From Helicobacteraceae bacterium (GTDB taxonomy: Bacteria > Campylobacterota > Campylobacteria > Campylobacterales > Sulfurimonadaceae): a DNA stretch of 51,951 nucleotides. The notes under the pieces are model-generated. The model searched no databases. It saw only the letters and a list, made by a program, of their open reading frames with translations, and was not told the origin of the DNA. How positions within the stretch are numbered: the first letter of the stretch is position 1; every line of letters starts with the position of its first letter. Location: contig CANMJR010000021.1 of the NCBI GenBank assembly GCA_947498025.1, positions 1-51,951 on the forward strand. Reading direction: 5' to 3'. This document shows positions 1 to 10,341 of the stretch, piece by piece. A program made the position numbers and the translations under genes.

Positions 1-3000
1 AGTTCTATTGCTCAAGGTGAAGAGTGGAGCAAAAAGAGTGCCCCTGAACAAAATAGCTTCATGTCTAAAGTTAGAGACCTTGAAAAGCAGAGCACATTCG
101 GTGGAACTGAAGCAGCTCATGCAGAGATGAGAGAGCACGGAAGTCTTAACAATGCTATTAACGACATGATAACAGGCGGGAAAGAAAAAGGAAAGTCAGC
201 AACAGCTCATGCTGAAAATATGAGAGGTAGCTATGGGGATGATTTAAAGAATGACTTTAAAGGACTCTTTCTATCGGAAACACTTAAAACGATAGACCAA
301 TCTAAAATAGATTCACAGGCAGGGCAGGCAATAGGAGTGTTAGCTAATAAAGGCATAAATTCAGATATGTATGTTGATAATGCAATGTATGGTGAGATGA
401 GTAAACAACAATCAACTTCAGCGGCAATAACAGCTAAAGGCGGAGTTGGTGCAGCGGTTGATATTGATGTTATGGATGCTTCACAAAAAGCGTCTCAACA
501 AAAAGGTGCCGTTAGTGGACTTCAGCAAGAAGCACAAAACATAGGTAAAGAGATTGGAGAGTCGGCAGCGAAAGTAATGGAAAACACAGCTCATACGATG
601 AGCAGGAGCAAGATTAGAGGTGATGTTCAATCAATTGCTACTGCTGGTGATGAAGATAAGTTTGTAGATTTACAAAAAGGAACCGCATCTATCAAGACCG
701 GTCAATCTATGGCTTCAGTAGTTGCAGCAAAGAGTCAATCAACAAATGGCAAATCAATTCTTGATGCAAATGGTAATTTAACTGATGCTGGTCTTTCGGC
801 ATATGGCATTGGTGCCGCAGAACAAGCAGAAACATTAATGAAAAAAGAGCATGTGTTTTCTGACACAAATGCAGGCAAAAATATTGCAGATGAGACCAGA
901 AGAGTAGCAAGAATAGCAAAAGGTTATGATAAAAAAACACCAGAAGAGCAAAAAGAAATAGATGCAGAAATTACCGATTCCATGACTAAATCCGGTTTAA
1001 TAAATCAAGCTGATGATGTTGCAAAAGGGACAAATCTGGCGAGGGCTTTAGCTGGAATGGGAGCTATGAACTTTTCATCATCAAAAGCATTGTCGTTTAT
1101 GGGAATGACTTTAGGTGCAAATATTGATGGGGCAGGAGATGCTAAGGTTGTTAAGGCTGACGGTGGAACCGATGTTAATATACAAGAAAAAACAACCAGT
1201 GGAAAAAATTCATCAGTAGATAATAGTAACAAAATTACAAGCGGAACACATGAAGTAAAAGGTGATGCATTAACACAAGATACGGGAATGTTGGTTGCCG
1301 AAGACATGGTTAGAAAAACATCTGCACTTTCTGGCACAAAGCTAAATGACGAGCAAGTCAGAACGGCAGCAGCTGGGCTGAAACAAAACACAGATTATAT
1401 TGATTATATGACAAGTAAAAAAGGTGTAATTGGTGATGCACAAGGCGCGCAATTAACTAGCTTAGCAATTCTTGATGCAGTTGATGGCGGAAAAAGATTT
1501 CAAGACAAGATAGAATCTCTTCAGCAAAATCAGCACGGGCAACAAGATGCAGGATGGACAATAACAGATACGGCTTTGGTGGCTAGTGCTGGGACGATAT
1601 TAGCCGGAGGGAATAAACTCAGCAAAGAGCTGGCAAGCCCAACGGTTCCACTGCAAGCAACACCAAATCAGCTCAAAGGGACAGAACTCAATGAAAACGG
1701 AGAGTATGAAAGAACAGATAAGGATGGTAAAAAATCAGTTGTAGCCGATAAAGACGGTGTTTTATTAGACTCCAATGGCGACCAGAGAATGATGAAAAAC
1801 CCTAGAAAAGATACAGGTGTAGTTTATGAGAATTTAGTTGAGAAGCCTTGGGATAAGCTCGGAGAAATAAAGGATAGATTATCTGGAGAAAATTTTAACA
1901 AAACCTCTCCAGCCAGTTTTTCCACCAAAGATGAAGCCACCAATTCCAGCCAAAACAAAAATCCCGATAGCCAAAGTAATAGTGCAAGTAACAAGTCCAG
2001 TACACATGATAAATCCTTTAATTCAGATAAAGAGAGTATAACAAATAATAGCGAAACAAACAAGAGCCCGTCCATAAGTCAACAAATTTCCGAGCAATAT
2101 CTAAAAGACAAAGAAGTGCAAGCATCAGCGGATAATAGAAATAAGGAAATGTCTAATTTGTATAAAGAGAGAGACAACAAGTTAGCAGTAGCAAGTTCAC
2201 CAGAAGCAATGGAAAAAATTAACAGTGACTATGCGTCAAAAATAGATGATGTTAGAGAGAAGTATTCTACTCCAATAGAGAGAGAAGCAATGGAAAATGC
2301 AAAGGCTAAAATGGCAGAACCTGACTTAAAAGCACCAAAATCATCATCTTGGCTAAGTAGTGCAAAATCATTATTGGCAGACGGCGCAAAAGGTCTCGGT
2401 GTCGGTGTTCTAACGGATGAGCTAGTGCAAGTAGCTCTTGACAATGGTGCAACAGGAAGAGCAAATACTTATGAGGCTGCTAATAACGCAATGCAAGCCG
2501 TAGGAAAAGGTATTCTTGGTGGCGTTTCTACTGCCCTTGGTAGCGTTGATGCTGTTGCACAAGCGGTAACTGGACATAAGCCAATCGGCAGTGCTATGGC
2601 ATGGGCAGGAATAACAGACAGCAATAATCTGTTTGCAACAGGCACAAAATTAGTAGACAGTGGAGCACAAAATCTTGCGAATGCAACTGTCAATATTGGA
2701 GATGCAATCAATGGTTCTAATCAGGTATATGGAAGAACTCAGGGTGCTGATACTATGGTCGGCTCAATGCTTAATTATGGCTCTTTTGGTCATAGTTCAT
2801 CACATGCAAACAACGCAGCAAATATTCACGCAGCGCAAAGCATTAGTGCGCTCAGTGGTTCTTCTACAAGTGCAGGCAGTTTTGCGGATTCAGGAGGAGG
2901 ACAAGATGCAAATCTAAAATTCCAGTCACAAGTTTCTCAAAATGCTCAGACACAAATCGAAACGAATGCGGGAGGATTTGATAGACTCAACAGACATATT

Positions 3001-3096
3001 GAAAAAATGAACAAGCAACTTAGTGCTCTCGATGGGGGAAATAATGATGCAAAAGAGATAGCAAAAGAAGTCGCTAAAAAAACAGCTAAAGAATAA
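1..3096 (+). CDS. TraG-like conjugation protein, C-terminal part (partial)
   Basis: The frame is open from base 1, with no stop upstream of the ATG at 61, so this is the 3' part of a larger gene. The visible ~1030 residues are rich in Ala, Gly, Ser, Asn and Gln, with hydrophobic stretches near residues 780-870 and a charged C-terminus. F-type TraG proteins pair an N-terminal membrane domain, which would lie off the left edge, with a long periplasmic tail involved in mating-pair stabilisation and entry exclusion. The assignment rests mainly on context: a lipoprotein, TraB, TraV, TraC and TraD follow on the same strand. It could be another large low-complexity surface protein of the apparatus. 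Confidence 0.62.
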   Translation, partial: SSIAQGEEWSKKSAPEQNSFMSKVRDLEKQSTFGGTEAAHAEMREHGSLNNAINDMITGGKEKGKSATAHAENMRGSYGDDLKNDFKGLFLSETLKTIDQSKIDSQAGQAIGVLANKGINSDMYVDNAMYGEMSKQQSTSAAITAKGGVGAAVDIDVMDASQKASQQKGAVSGLQQEAQNIGKEIGESAAKVMENTAHTMSRSKIRGDVQSIATAGDEDKFVDLQKGTASIKTGQSMASVVAAKSQSTNGKSILDANGNLTDAGLSAYGIGAAEQAETLMKKEHVFSDTNAGKNIADETRRVARIAKGYDKKTPEEQKEIDAEITDSMTKSGLINQADDVAKGTNLARALAGMGAMNFSSSKALSFMGMTLGANIDGAGDAKVVKADGGTDVNIQEKTTSGKNSSVDNSNKITSGTHEVKGDALTQDTGMLVAEDMVRKTSALSGTKLNDEQVRTAAAGLKQNTDYIDYMTSKKGVIGDAQGAQLTSLAILDAVDGGKRFQDKIESLQQNQHGQQDAGWTITDTALVASAGTILAGGNKLSKELASPTVPLQATPNQLKGTELNENGEYERTDKDGKKSVVADKDGVLLDSNGDQRMMKNPRKDTGVVYENLVEKPWDKLGEIKDRLSGENFNKTSPASFSTKDEATNSSQNKNPDSQSNSASNKSSTHDKSFNSDKESITNNSETNKSPSISQQISEQYLKDKEVQASADNRNKEMSNLYKERDNKLAVASSPEAMEKINSDYASKIDDVREKYSTPIEREAMENAKAKMAEPDLKAPKSSSWLSSAKSLLADGAKGLGVGVLTDELVQVALDNGATGRANTYEAANNAMQAVGKGILGGVSTALGSVDAVAQAVTGHKPIGSAMAWAGITDSNNLFATGTKLVDSGAQNLANATVNIGDAINGSNQVYGRTQGADTMVGSMLNYGSFGHSSSHANNAANIHAAQSISALSGSSTSAGSFADSGGGQDANLKFQSQVSQNAQTQIETNAGGFDRLNRHIEKMNKQLSALDGGNNDAKEIAKEVAKKTAKE

Positions 3097-3114
3097 TCAA
3101 AAAAAGGAAAAGAA

Positions 3115-3459
3115 ATGAAAAAATATATACTTACAACAACAATAGTGGCGTTACTGGCAGTGATGTTTAGCGGGTGCAGCAACAAAATGCAAGTCACCTC
3201 AATGGACGAGCAATTTAATAGCAGAGCTAGCAGGCAGAATATATCAGATGCATCTATAGTATCCGACACATCAAAAGAAGATATGTTTCTTAATGAGAAA
3301 GAGGATAAGTTTTATTCAGATGCAAAGCTTGCAAAAATATGGGTAGCAACATATAAAACTAAAAGCAATATAAGAGTGAGAAGCCATTTCATTGATGAAT
3401 GGGTGCAAAAAGCAGAATTCAATAATATTGAGTATATGCCAGAGTTTGCGAATCAATAA
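3115..3459 (+). CDS. small conjugation-operon lipoprotein
   Basis: This 114-aa protein begins with a signal peptide ending in a lipobox (FSGC at about residues 19-22), so it should be a lipid-anchored envelope protein. A clear AAAGGA ribosome site precedes the ATG, and the gene starts 18 bases after the TraG-like stop. The mature part is charged, with no domain I recognise. F-like and P-like mating systems carry several small lipoproteins (TraV, TraT, VirB7 types) that support the outer-membrane core or surface exclusion. I cannot tell which role applies. A hairpin with a T-run follows directly, so this gene closes the first transcription unit. Confidence 0.75.
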   Translation: MKKYILTTTIVALLAVMFSGCSNKMQVTSMDEQFNSRASRQNISDASIVSDTSKEDMFLNEKEDKFYSDAKLAKIWVATYKTKSNIRVRSHFIDEWVQKAEFNNIEYMPEFANQ

Positions 3460-3464
3460 GAAGC

Positions 3465-3490
3465 GTCTCATTTCTTGAGACACTTTTTTG
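3465..3490 (+). terminator. rho-independent terminator after the lipoprotein gene
   Basis: GTCTCA and TGAGAC pair around a 5-base loop at 3465-3481, followed by a run of six T. It sits 6 bases after the lipoprotein stop and separates the TraG/lipoprotein unit from the TraB unit. Confidence 0.8.
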
Positions 3491-3758
3491 CATCAAACCA
3501 ACATTGATGTTGCAAATCCCCGCGACACTCTCCTTAAATGAACCTATAATGCGATACCTTGATTTTTAATACACCAATAAATAAAATAAAATACAACTTA
3601 TTGTTTATGCAAAAGTAGATTAGTAATTATACAATTACCCATAATTACGGGATTACAATTGTATTTTTATGATAATATATTCTCTAATACATCGTTAATT
3701 TAATGAAAGATTAAGCCTATAATTGTAAAAATATATCTTTTAGTATTGGGGTATAAAC
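3491..3758 (+). promoter_or_regulatory. promoter region of the traB-topoisomerase operon
   Basis: No gene is seen in this A/T-rich spacer. It holds an imperfect palindrome at 3631-3662, where ACAATTACCC faces GGGATTACAATTGT, plausible as an operator. At 3718-3733 is TATAATTGTAAAAATA, related to a motif repeated upstream of 41023 and 42470. The TraB start follows at 3759. A promoter is expected here because a terminator lies upstream and about 14 kb of tightly packed genes lies downstream. Confidence 0.5.
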
Positions 3759-5261
3759 ATGAACATAAAAGATAAATTATTTAATTTATTTAAGTCACCG
3801 TCAGACGAATTTTATTCAGTTGAGGAAGAGCAAAAAAAGCGCAGAACGAGAGCCATTATTGCTGCTGTCGCTTTTATGCTTGGTCTCCCTGCTATCCCTG
3901 CGTTTATTGATGGTTCTGGAGCAGCATATGAAGCAATTAAAAACAACGCTAAGTTTGAAGATAAGAAAATAGAAAAGGAAGATATTAAACCTATTGATAC
4001 AGAGGTGAACAAACAGTCTCTTTGGAAAACAAAACAGGAAAGACGCACAGATGACCTAAAGCAAGAAATCGTGGATGTATCAAAAAAGACAGACATAGCA
4101 ATAGAAAAAGTTGAAAAGAGTGCAGTAGATACAAAAGTAGCTCTCGACCAAGTTGTAATAGACATCAACAAAATTGTGCAAACCAGCGCATCTGAAAATG
4201 CTAAACAGTTGGAGAGTTATGACGGCAAACTTTCTGATATTAAAAAAGACCTCATGGCTTACACTGATGAAAGCGTAAAAAACACCAGAAGAGGTTCGTT
4301 GAGCGGAACAGTAACCGCTCTTCCACAAGCTCCATTTATAGCGCAAAGCGACTCTAATGGTACTATCGGGGCAAGTATTCCTATGAGAGACCTTAGCGCA
4401 ACCCACCAAGAGCAAGAAGTTGAAATGGTAGAAAAAGAAGTTGAATATAGTATGGATAGCTCAGCTCAATCAACTTCAGAGATTTCCACGCTGGAGAGAT
4501 ATGACCAAAACGACAGCAAAGATTTGGGAGAGTTTATTATCCCAATGGGTGCGGCTAAAGGCGTCGTAGCAACTGGCGGTAATTTGAAAACACTAGGAAG
4601 CGGAGAGTCTAAACCAAAGTCAATATTCATAAAAATTGTTGACGATTTCATAAGCACTAACGACACAAGACTCTCAATGAAGGGTTGCGTAATGGAGGGT
4701 GGAGCAGTAGGTGATTTCGGCACCGGAATAGCGGAAGTAAGAATGAAGTCAATTCAATGTACGGCTATTGGGAGTGACGGACAGGAGTATTTAGCTGTGA
4801 GCGAAAAAGTTCAAGCTTGGGTCTTTGATGAAAGCAATTTATATGGAATCGAGAGCAGGGTCGTTACGAAAGAGGGGGAAATTTTCGCAAAATCTCTCCC
4901 CCTTGCCTTATTGAGCACTGCTATGAACATGGCGGTTGCATCGGCTCAAAACTCAGCAGTTTCAGCGAATAATGGAGGGGTTGCAACGTCATACTCCACA
5001 GGAGGAACAACAACAGTCCCTATGCAGGTTCCTGTGTCGCGCACTGTCACGGCAGAAACACAAACCATCATGGGCAAGATAACCGATTTATGGCTTAAAT
5101 ACCTAGACACATTAACTCCAATTGTTCAATACAGAGCAGGAAGAAAAGTAACTGTTGCATTTTCAGGGATAGTAAAAATGAAATGGCAAAAAGTTGATTT
5201 TTTCGATTCACAAGACCCAATAAATTTGAATGAGCCAAAGGAAGGAAGAAATGCTTTATAG
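3759..5261 (+). CDS. traB: TraB/VirB10-family conjugation core protein
   Basis: This 500-aa protein has a short cytoplasmic N-terminus, one membrane helix near residues 30-51, a charged coiled-coil stretch at about 70-165, and a C-terminal VirB10-like region. That region contains the paired cysteines seen in F-type TraB (MKGCVMEGG and SIQCTAIGSDG, about residues 308-335), followed by a hydrophobic segment near 380-400. TraB/VirB10 proteins span the periplasm and link the inner-membrane ATPases to the outer-membrane TraK/TraV ring. The next gene is TraV-like and overlaps the 3' end, as in F-type operons. Family assignment is firm; it lacks a long Pro-rich linker, which the coiled coil may replace. 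Confidence 0.85.
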   Translation: MNIKDKLFNLFKSPSDEFYSVEEEQKKRRTRAIIAAVAFMLGLPAIPAFIDGSGAAYEAIKNNAKFEDKKIEKEDIKPIDTEVNKQSLWKTKQERRTDDLKQEIVDVSKKTDIAIEKVEKSAVDTKVALDQVVIDINKIVQTSASENAKQLESYDGKLSDIKKDLMAYTDESVKNTRRGSLSGTVTALPQAPFIAQSDSNGTIGASIPMRDLSATHQEQEVEMVEKEVEYSMDSSAQSTSEISTLERYDQNDSKDLGEFIIPMGAAKGVVATGGNLKTLGSGESKPKSIFIKIVDDFISTNDTRLSMKGCVMEGGAVGDFGTGIAEVRMKSIQCTAIGSDGQEYLAVSEKVQAWVFDESNLYGIESRVVTKEGEIFAKSLPLALLSTAMNMAVASAQNSAVSANNGGVATSYSTGGTTTVPMQVPVSRTVTAETQTIMGKITDLWLKYLDTLTPIVQYRAGRKVTVAFSGIVKMKWQKVDFFDSQDPINLNEPKEGRNAL

Positions 5262-5529
5262 AGGACTTATAGTGGCTTTTTTGTTGCTATTGTTAAATGG
5301 ATGCTCATCAGTGATAGGATATTTCAGTATTGGAGAGCAGGAGACTTTTCAAGAGCTTTATGGAAAATCATATAAAAATTGTGGCGTAAACAGCTCATAT
5401 TCAGACCTATTGGAAGATACGGATGCAAATAGTAAGGATGCATATAAAAATTGTATTTTAAACCCACATAGGTCTTGGTTCAAGAAAACATTCAGTGGTG
5501 ACTATGAAGAAAGCGACATGAAAAAATGA
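5251..5529 (+). CDS. TraV-like outer-membrane lipoprotein
   Basis: This 92-aa lipoprotein has signal sequence LLLLLNGCSS with the lipobox cysteine near residue 18 from the chosen start. I chose the ATG at 5251 because AAGGAAGG lies just upstream; an earlier in-frame ATG at 5230 has no ribosome site and would spoil the signal peptide. Cys-containing motifs (KNCGVNSS, KNCILNP) and the position between TraB and TraC match TraV, which forms the outer-membrane pore ring with TraK and TraB. It overlaps the traB stop by 11 bases and the traC start by 4 bases (ATGA), which suggests translational coupling. TraV proteins vary widely, so the name depends on order. Confidence 0.68.
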   Translation: MLYRGLIVAFLLLLLNGCSSVIGYFSIGEQETFQELYGKSYKNCGVNSSYSDLLEDTDANSKDAYKNCILNPHRSWFKKTFSGDYEESDMKK

Positions 5530-8315
5530 GCAAATCCATAGGCGCAATGAGCATAAACATTGGGAAGAAAATACTTGAGATTTTATTAACCCCTACTGGG
5601 GCACTATCAAGAAAGATAGGTTTGAAGTCACAACACTACAAGACATTATATGGTGAAAGAAATCCTAGTGACTTTTTAAACTATAGAAGCTATATAAGAA
5701 ACGAGGGTGATAAATACGGCATCTACAATATGGCTAATTATAGAAAATCCTTTATTTTAGAGGTTAGCCCAGGGCCATATCTGGGAGAAGCGTTAGAAAA
5801 CACAATAAGAGGTCTCTTAAGCGCACTTACGATTGATGATATTGCTATACAGTTTACTACGTACGCAAGCAGTAATATTCAAGATTATATTAGTGCATAT
5901 GAAAAACACCATGACAATATGGAGCATCTCAATATTGACGGAAAAAGAGCAATTAGAGCGCTTTCTAAAAAAAAGATAGAGTATTACGAAAAGTGGACAA
6001 AAGAATCTATGGTTGGCTCTAATTCCGACTTAAGAGCAAGAAATCTTAGAAATTTAGTATCCATATCAGTAAACAAAAAACTCTCTAAAAAGAAAATTGA
6101 TTATTTACACTCTGTTGTAAGTAATGCTCTTGAATCTTTATTGCCAGTCGAGTTTGATGGGGAAAAGCTATTAACCATGGTTCAAGAGATTTTTAACCCA
6201 GTTAAAGAATCCTATAAATTTGAGGATATTGAAACTATTCCGTTAAATCAGATGATGATGTCCGGAACAAAGATTTCTCTCTCAAAAGATGAAGACCTCC
6301 TTAAAGATAATATATCGATAGATGATATATTTGAAAAAGATGGTGTTTTTAGGATTCAAAACACACACGTCAAAACATTCACAACAGAAAGTTTTCCAAG
6401 AAACACATCTCTTCAAGAAGTTCAAGGGGCTATTTTTGACCCACTAGGAAGACATTATCAAATAACCTTGCCTTGTAGATTTATAGCAACCATTACTATA
6501 GCATTTGACAATGTTAAAAAGGATGCCAAGTGGCAATCAAGCAAGGCGGGCTGGAATATTGGTTCATTGGCTTATTTATCGGCAACCGTTGAAGACAAGA
6601 AGCCGGAAATTAAACTAAGACGAGAAGAGTACAGAAGTATAGTGGAGGCAATTGAGGAGTATAGAGAATTCCCATTGCGGGCAATGATTTCATATACGCT
6701 GATTGATGAAGACAGACACAAGCTTGACACATATGGCGAATTACTGAAAAATAGATTTGAAGATTTATCATCGGGTTCGTGGATTTTAAAAGAAGAGAGT
6801 AAGCCGATGGTCTCTTTTTTGAGTCTTGTTTATAGTTTACCGGGGCACTACAGCAAGACCTTTAAGAATAAATTTCACAGATTTAAGATGCTATTCAAAG
6901 TAAATAATTCAAAGATTATTCCACTATATAGCGATTTCAAAGGTTTCGGAAAACCAACGATGCTCCTGTTCGGACGAACAGGACAGATGCAAACACTGTC
7001 AATGCATCCTTGTGACACAAATTCAAATTTCTCCTTAGTTGGGCCTCCGGGTACTGGAAAATCAACTCTTTTGAATGAGCTGATAATGTCCTCCTTAGAC
7101 ACAGGCGATGTTATTCGCTCTATTGACCTTGGTAACTCTCAAAAGAGAACCTGCGAACTTGCTGGAGGCCAATATGAAGAATTTAGTGCTGAAAGCAAAA
7201 AATGCCTTAACTTTTTTACAAACATCAGAACCGAATTCATCACGGACGATGGCGGGGTAGAGATGGAGGTTGTTGCTGCAGAAGAGCTAATAACTATTAT
7301 TCCTATGATTGGAAAGATGGCAGGGGTTAGCGTCTACACGGAATCGGATAAATTATCTGGAGTGACTGAACAGCTAAAAGAAAAACAGCTTCAAATTTTT
7401 CTTGAAAACGCCGTGCAAATAGCTTACGACAGAGAGGGCAGACAAGCGGGCATGCAAGAAGTTTATGAAGCTCTCTTGGATATCAGCAACAGATACAACA
7501 ATTCCAAACATGAGGAATTGGCATCATTGGCCTATGGTATTGCTGTGGCGATTGAAGATTATGTAAGGGTTGACTTAGGTGGAGAACGATTCAAACAGGG
7601 TAAATATTTTGAATACTACAACGGTGCAAATAATCTAGAGATAAACAAGGATTATTTTCTTTTAGAAATGGAAGCAATCAAGAAGAAATCTGCAGAGTTT
7701 GCAACCATTGTCACTATGGGTGTTTTACAAAAAATGGCGGAAGAGGCTTATTCAAGACAAGATGTTTTTAAGTGGTATCTTATTGATGAGGCATCAGACC
7801 CATTGAAAGATTTCCTCTTTGTGAAGTTCCTAGATAACTTCGGACTTAGAATTAGAAAATATGGCGGAGGCGTAGGAATAATTACTCAATTTTTAAGACA
7901 CTTTTTTGTCAACAACGAGGCGAAGTCGCTCTTTGATGCGATGAGTTTTAAAATCTTCTTAGAGCAAGATAAAGAGAATATAGAGCAGGCCGTAAACTCC
8001 GGAAAAGTATCGCTGAATGATTTTCAAGAAGCCTTAATGAAGTCCGTTAAAAAGAGGGGCAATGAATATTCCGAACTGATGGTTCTCCATAGAGGACAAA
8101 CAATGATATCTAGATTGAAACTAGACCCTTATTCTGCTTGGCTTTTTAGGTCAGATATGGATGGGAAAAAGAAAATCAAAGAAGTTAGAAATGCTTATAA
8201 TCTTGGAGAGCTAGAGGCTGTAGAGTTTCTAGTAAATGCTCAAGAAAACCCAGAGCTTGACGCTCAAGAAAATCTTGCACTTGTGCAATCAAGGGGAGAG
8301 AGTGGGACAGTTTGA
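5526..8315 (+). CDS. traC: TraC/VirB4-family conjugation ATPase
   Basis: The protein has 929 aa. The N-terminal half resembles the TraC F-type domain. The C-terminal half is a VirB4-type P-loop ATPase with Walker A GPPGTGKST near residue 506 and Walker B WYLIDEASDP near 750, followed by a QFLRHFF stretch in the sensor region. TraC is the cytoplasmic ATPase needed for pilus assembly and retraction and for powering the channel. The start overlaps the traV-like stop (ATGA), and the C-terminal end overlaps the next gene slightly. Length fits the family (about 800-900 aa). All nucleotide-binding motifs look intact. Confidence 0.9.
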   Translation: MSKSIGAMSINIGKKILEILLTPTGALSRKIGLKSQHYKTLYGERNPSDFLNYRSYIRNEGDKYGIYNMANYRKSFILEVSPGPYLGEALENTIRGLLSALTIDDIAIQFTTYASSNIQDYISAYEKHHDNMEHLNIDGKRAIRALSKKKIEYYEKWTKESMVGSNSDLRARNLRNLVSISVNKKLSKKKIDYLHSVVSNALESLLPVEFDGEKLLTMVQEIFNPVKESYKFEDIETIPLNQMMMSGTKISLSKDEDLLKDNISIDDIFEKDGVFRIQNTHVKTFTTESFPRNTSLQEVQGAIFDPLGRHYQITLPCRFIATITIAFDNVKKDAKWQSSKAGWNIGSLAYLSATVEDKKPEIKLRREEYRSIVEAIEEYREFPLRAMISYTLIDEDRHKLDTYGELLKNRFEDLSSGSWILKEESKPMVSFLSLVYSLPGHYSKTFKNKFHRFKMLFKVNNSKIIPLYSDFKGFGKPTMLLFGRTGQMQTLSMHPCDTNSNFSLVGPPGTGKSTLLNELIMSSLDTGDVIRSIDLGNSQKRTCELAGGQYEEFSAESKKCLNFFTNIRTEFITDDGGVEMEVVAAEELITIIPMIGKMAGVSVYTESDKLSGVTEQLKEKQLQIFLENAVQIAYDREGRQAGMQEVYEALLDISNRYNNSKHEELASLAYGIAVAIEDYVRVDLGGERFKQGKYFEYYNGANNLEINKDYFLLEMEAIKKKSAEFATIVTMGVLQKMAEEAYSRQDVFKWYLIDEASDPLKDFLFVKFLDNFGLRIRKYGGGVGIITQFLRHFFVNNEAKSLFDAMSFKIFLEQDKENIEQAVNSGKVSLNDFQEALMKSVKKRGNEYSELMVLHRGQTMISRLKLDPYSAWLFRSDMDGKKKIKEVRNAYNLGELEAVEFLVNAQENPELDAQENLALVQSRGESGTV

Positions 8316-10341
8316 TAAAATATACGAGTACGTTTTCGGACGCATAAAAGGAAGCCGCAAATATTCTGTTCCAAAGACCAGTCAAGCAAGAACTGAAGAA
8401 CTCTATAAAGTAATCACAGATCAAGTAAGAACTGAAAGAAAAATTGACGCAATGGAAGAAGATATCGTTTATAGATATAACATTAAAAGCGATAAAGATT
8501 ACGATGATTTTCTAGCAAGAGAAGACTTAGAGAAAGAGGTCCCAGAATATGTCGACCTAGTGGGCATATATAAAGAGATAATTTCTAAAAGAGTGATGCT
8601 TGAAGAGGAATTTTTTAATGTTAAAAAAGGAGTCTATTTAGGGCTAGGGGTTGACCTTGAAAAAATAGATTTGACAACACCAAAACAACCCGTATATATT
8701 CCTTGGCAGCATTGGGAAAACCACGCTCAAGTGTTAGGAACTACAAGATATGGAAAAACATATCTACTCGCTCTTATCGCCTACCAAATGATATTAAAGG
8801 GTTGGGATATAGTTCTCATCGACCCCAAAGGCGGCAAAAAACAAGAGCTTCTAAGCTGGATGTTTCAATTTGCGATGAAGACAGGAAGAACGGATGATTT
8901 GATTTTTTGTAATCCGGCATACACCAAATATTGCACTCTTTTAAATCCTCTATTTGGTATGAGTAATAGTGAGGTTTCTTCCGTGATTGCATTATTAAGC
9001 GAAGGCGACGGAGAGAAAAAAGATTCTTTCTTTTCTGATGTTGCTTTTATTGTTGTTTTGGGAATCACTACCTCACTGGAGTACCTTGAGAGAATAATGG
9101 ACCCGACGGGCGAAAAGGCAGAGATGCTAGAATTACAAGAGACTAAAAAATATTTTGACATGATGGAGTTGAGAGGCTCAAAACTTGAAGATTACAATGT
9201 GAAAACTAAAGTCGCTACTCCTGATGCGTCTGCTAGAATGAATCGACCTAGAGATAACCACTCAAGCAATGTTGGAAGCATAAATTTTAAATTCAACAGA
9301 AGTCTTATGACTTTTAGAGAAATTGAATATTACTCTAATTACGAAAACCTGCAAACACTTCTAGGATTCGTCAAAGGAACAGAGCCTCCGACCCCAGAAA
9401 ATTACTCAGAAAATGAGTATAAAAGAATAATCACACTACGAGAGGAAGCGCTCAGCCTATTAGGACATGTTGCAACTCTTGGAGAGTTTTATATGAAGAT
9501 AAGCATGTCTCTTACAGCACTTGTTGCCAAGCTGTCTACAGGAGAGATTGGAGAGTTGTTTTGCACAGTAAGAATTAATCCTGTTCTAAACAGAGTGTAT
9601 CGAGAAGATAAAGGCTTGATTGCAATAATTCAGCCAGCGCCTCTAAAGTTTCAAAAAACGTCAGACATGGTAAATAAGGTTTTCATAAAAATGTTTGAAT
9701 CTCTATTTGGAACCGTGAGCGTCACCGGTCGTGGATTCCAAAGAAGAATAGGATTTTTGATTGATGAGGCAAAAGTGGCACTCTTTCCAGGAATAGAAGA
9801 GATATACAATAAAGCCGGCGGTATGGGTATGACTATTATTACTTTTATGCAATCTGATAAAGATAGGATTTTGAAAGTAGGCGAAGTGGTTAGTGAAATC
9901 ATTGAGGACAACACAAATACTCATATATCTATGAAGGTAAACAACTTTGCTTCCAAAGAAAATATTGTAAAAAACTTTGGAACAAGAAGAATTCACAAAA
10001 GAAATACGATGGGTACGGATACCGGCACTAAGACAATGGTTATAACAGAAGAGGAGTATCTATTGGATACAACTGCGATTGACAGACTCGGAAAAGGGGA
10101 AGCATTCGTTTCGTCGTATGGCAAAAAATACCGTGTTAAATTTGCTTTTGTTGAACCTCCAGAGGGTGAGATAATAATGCCGGAGATAAAAGAAGAGGGT
10201 ATTTTAAGAAGCATAGTTGAAAAAGAGATAAATCTTGAGGAGATGAACTCATCTATTTCAAGAGCGGCCAAAGAAGAGCTTGGGGAATATGTTATGAATA
10301 GTTTTTCCACAGAAAGAGCAACAAGAAATGGAGCTATGTGA
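8302..10341 (+). CDS. TraD/TraG-like coupling ATPase without membrane anchor
   Basis: With the GTG at 8302, preceded by AAGGGGAG, the protein has 679 aa; an upstream in-frame ATG at 8236 has no ribosome site. It carries Walker A GTTRYGKT near residue 146, the IDPKGG motif after the first strand, and Walker B FLIDEAK near 485, followed by MTIITFMQS, typical of VirD4/TraD coupling proteins. These bring the DNA-relaxase complex to the secretion channel. No N-terminal transmembrane hairpin is visible, unlike F TraD and TrwB, so it must reach the membrane through a partner or act in the cytosol. It is tightly coupled to traC and to the downstream AAA+ gene. Confidence 0.8.
   Translation: MGQFDKIYEYVFGRIKGSRKYSVPKTSQARTEELYKVITDQVRTERKIDAMEEDIVYRYNIKSDKDYDDFLAREDLEKEVPEYVDLVGIYKEIISKRVMLEEEFFNVKKGVYLGLGVDLEKIDLTTPKQPVYIPWQHWENHAQVLGTTRYGKTYLLALIAYQMILKGWDIVLIDPKGGKKQELLSWMFQFAMKTGRTDDLIFCNPAYTKYCTLLNPLFGMSNSEVSSVIALLSEGDGEKKDSFFSDVAFIVVLGITTSLEYLERIMDPTGEKAEMLELQETKKYFDMMELRGSKLEDYNVKTKVATPDASARMNRPRDNHSSNVGSINFKFNRSLMTFREIEYYSNYENLQTLLGFVKGTEPPTPENYSENEYKRIITLREEALSLLGHVATLGEFYMKISMSLTALVAKLSTGEIGELFCTVRINPVLNRVYREDKGLIAIIQPAPLKFQKTSDMVNKVFIKMFESLFGTVSVTGRGFQRRIGFLIDEAKVALFPGIEEIYNKAGGMGMTIITFMQSDKDRILKVGEVVSEIIEDNTNTHISMKVNNFASKENIVKNFGTRRIHKRNTMGTDTGTKTMVITEEEYLLDTTAIDRLGKGEAFVSSYGKKYRVKFAFVEPPEGEIIMPEIKEEGILRSIVEKEINLEEMNSSISRAAKEELGEYVMNSFSTERATRNGAM

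Noticed and set aside
8236-8301. Longer N-terminus of the TraD-like protein from ATG 8236
   Set aside because: It would overlap traC by 80 bases, lacks a ribosome site and adds no membrane segment. GTG 8302 has a purine-rich site just upstream.
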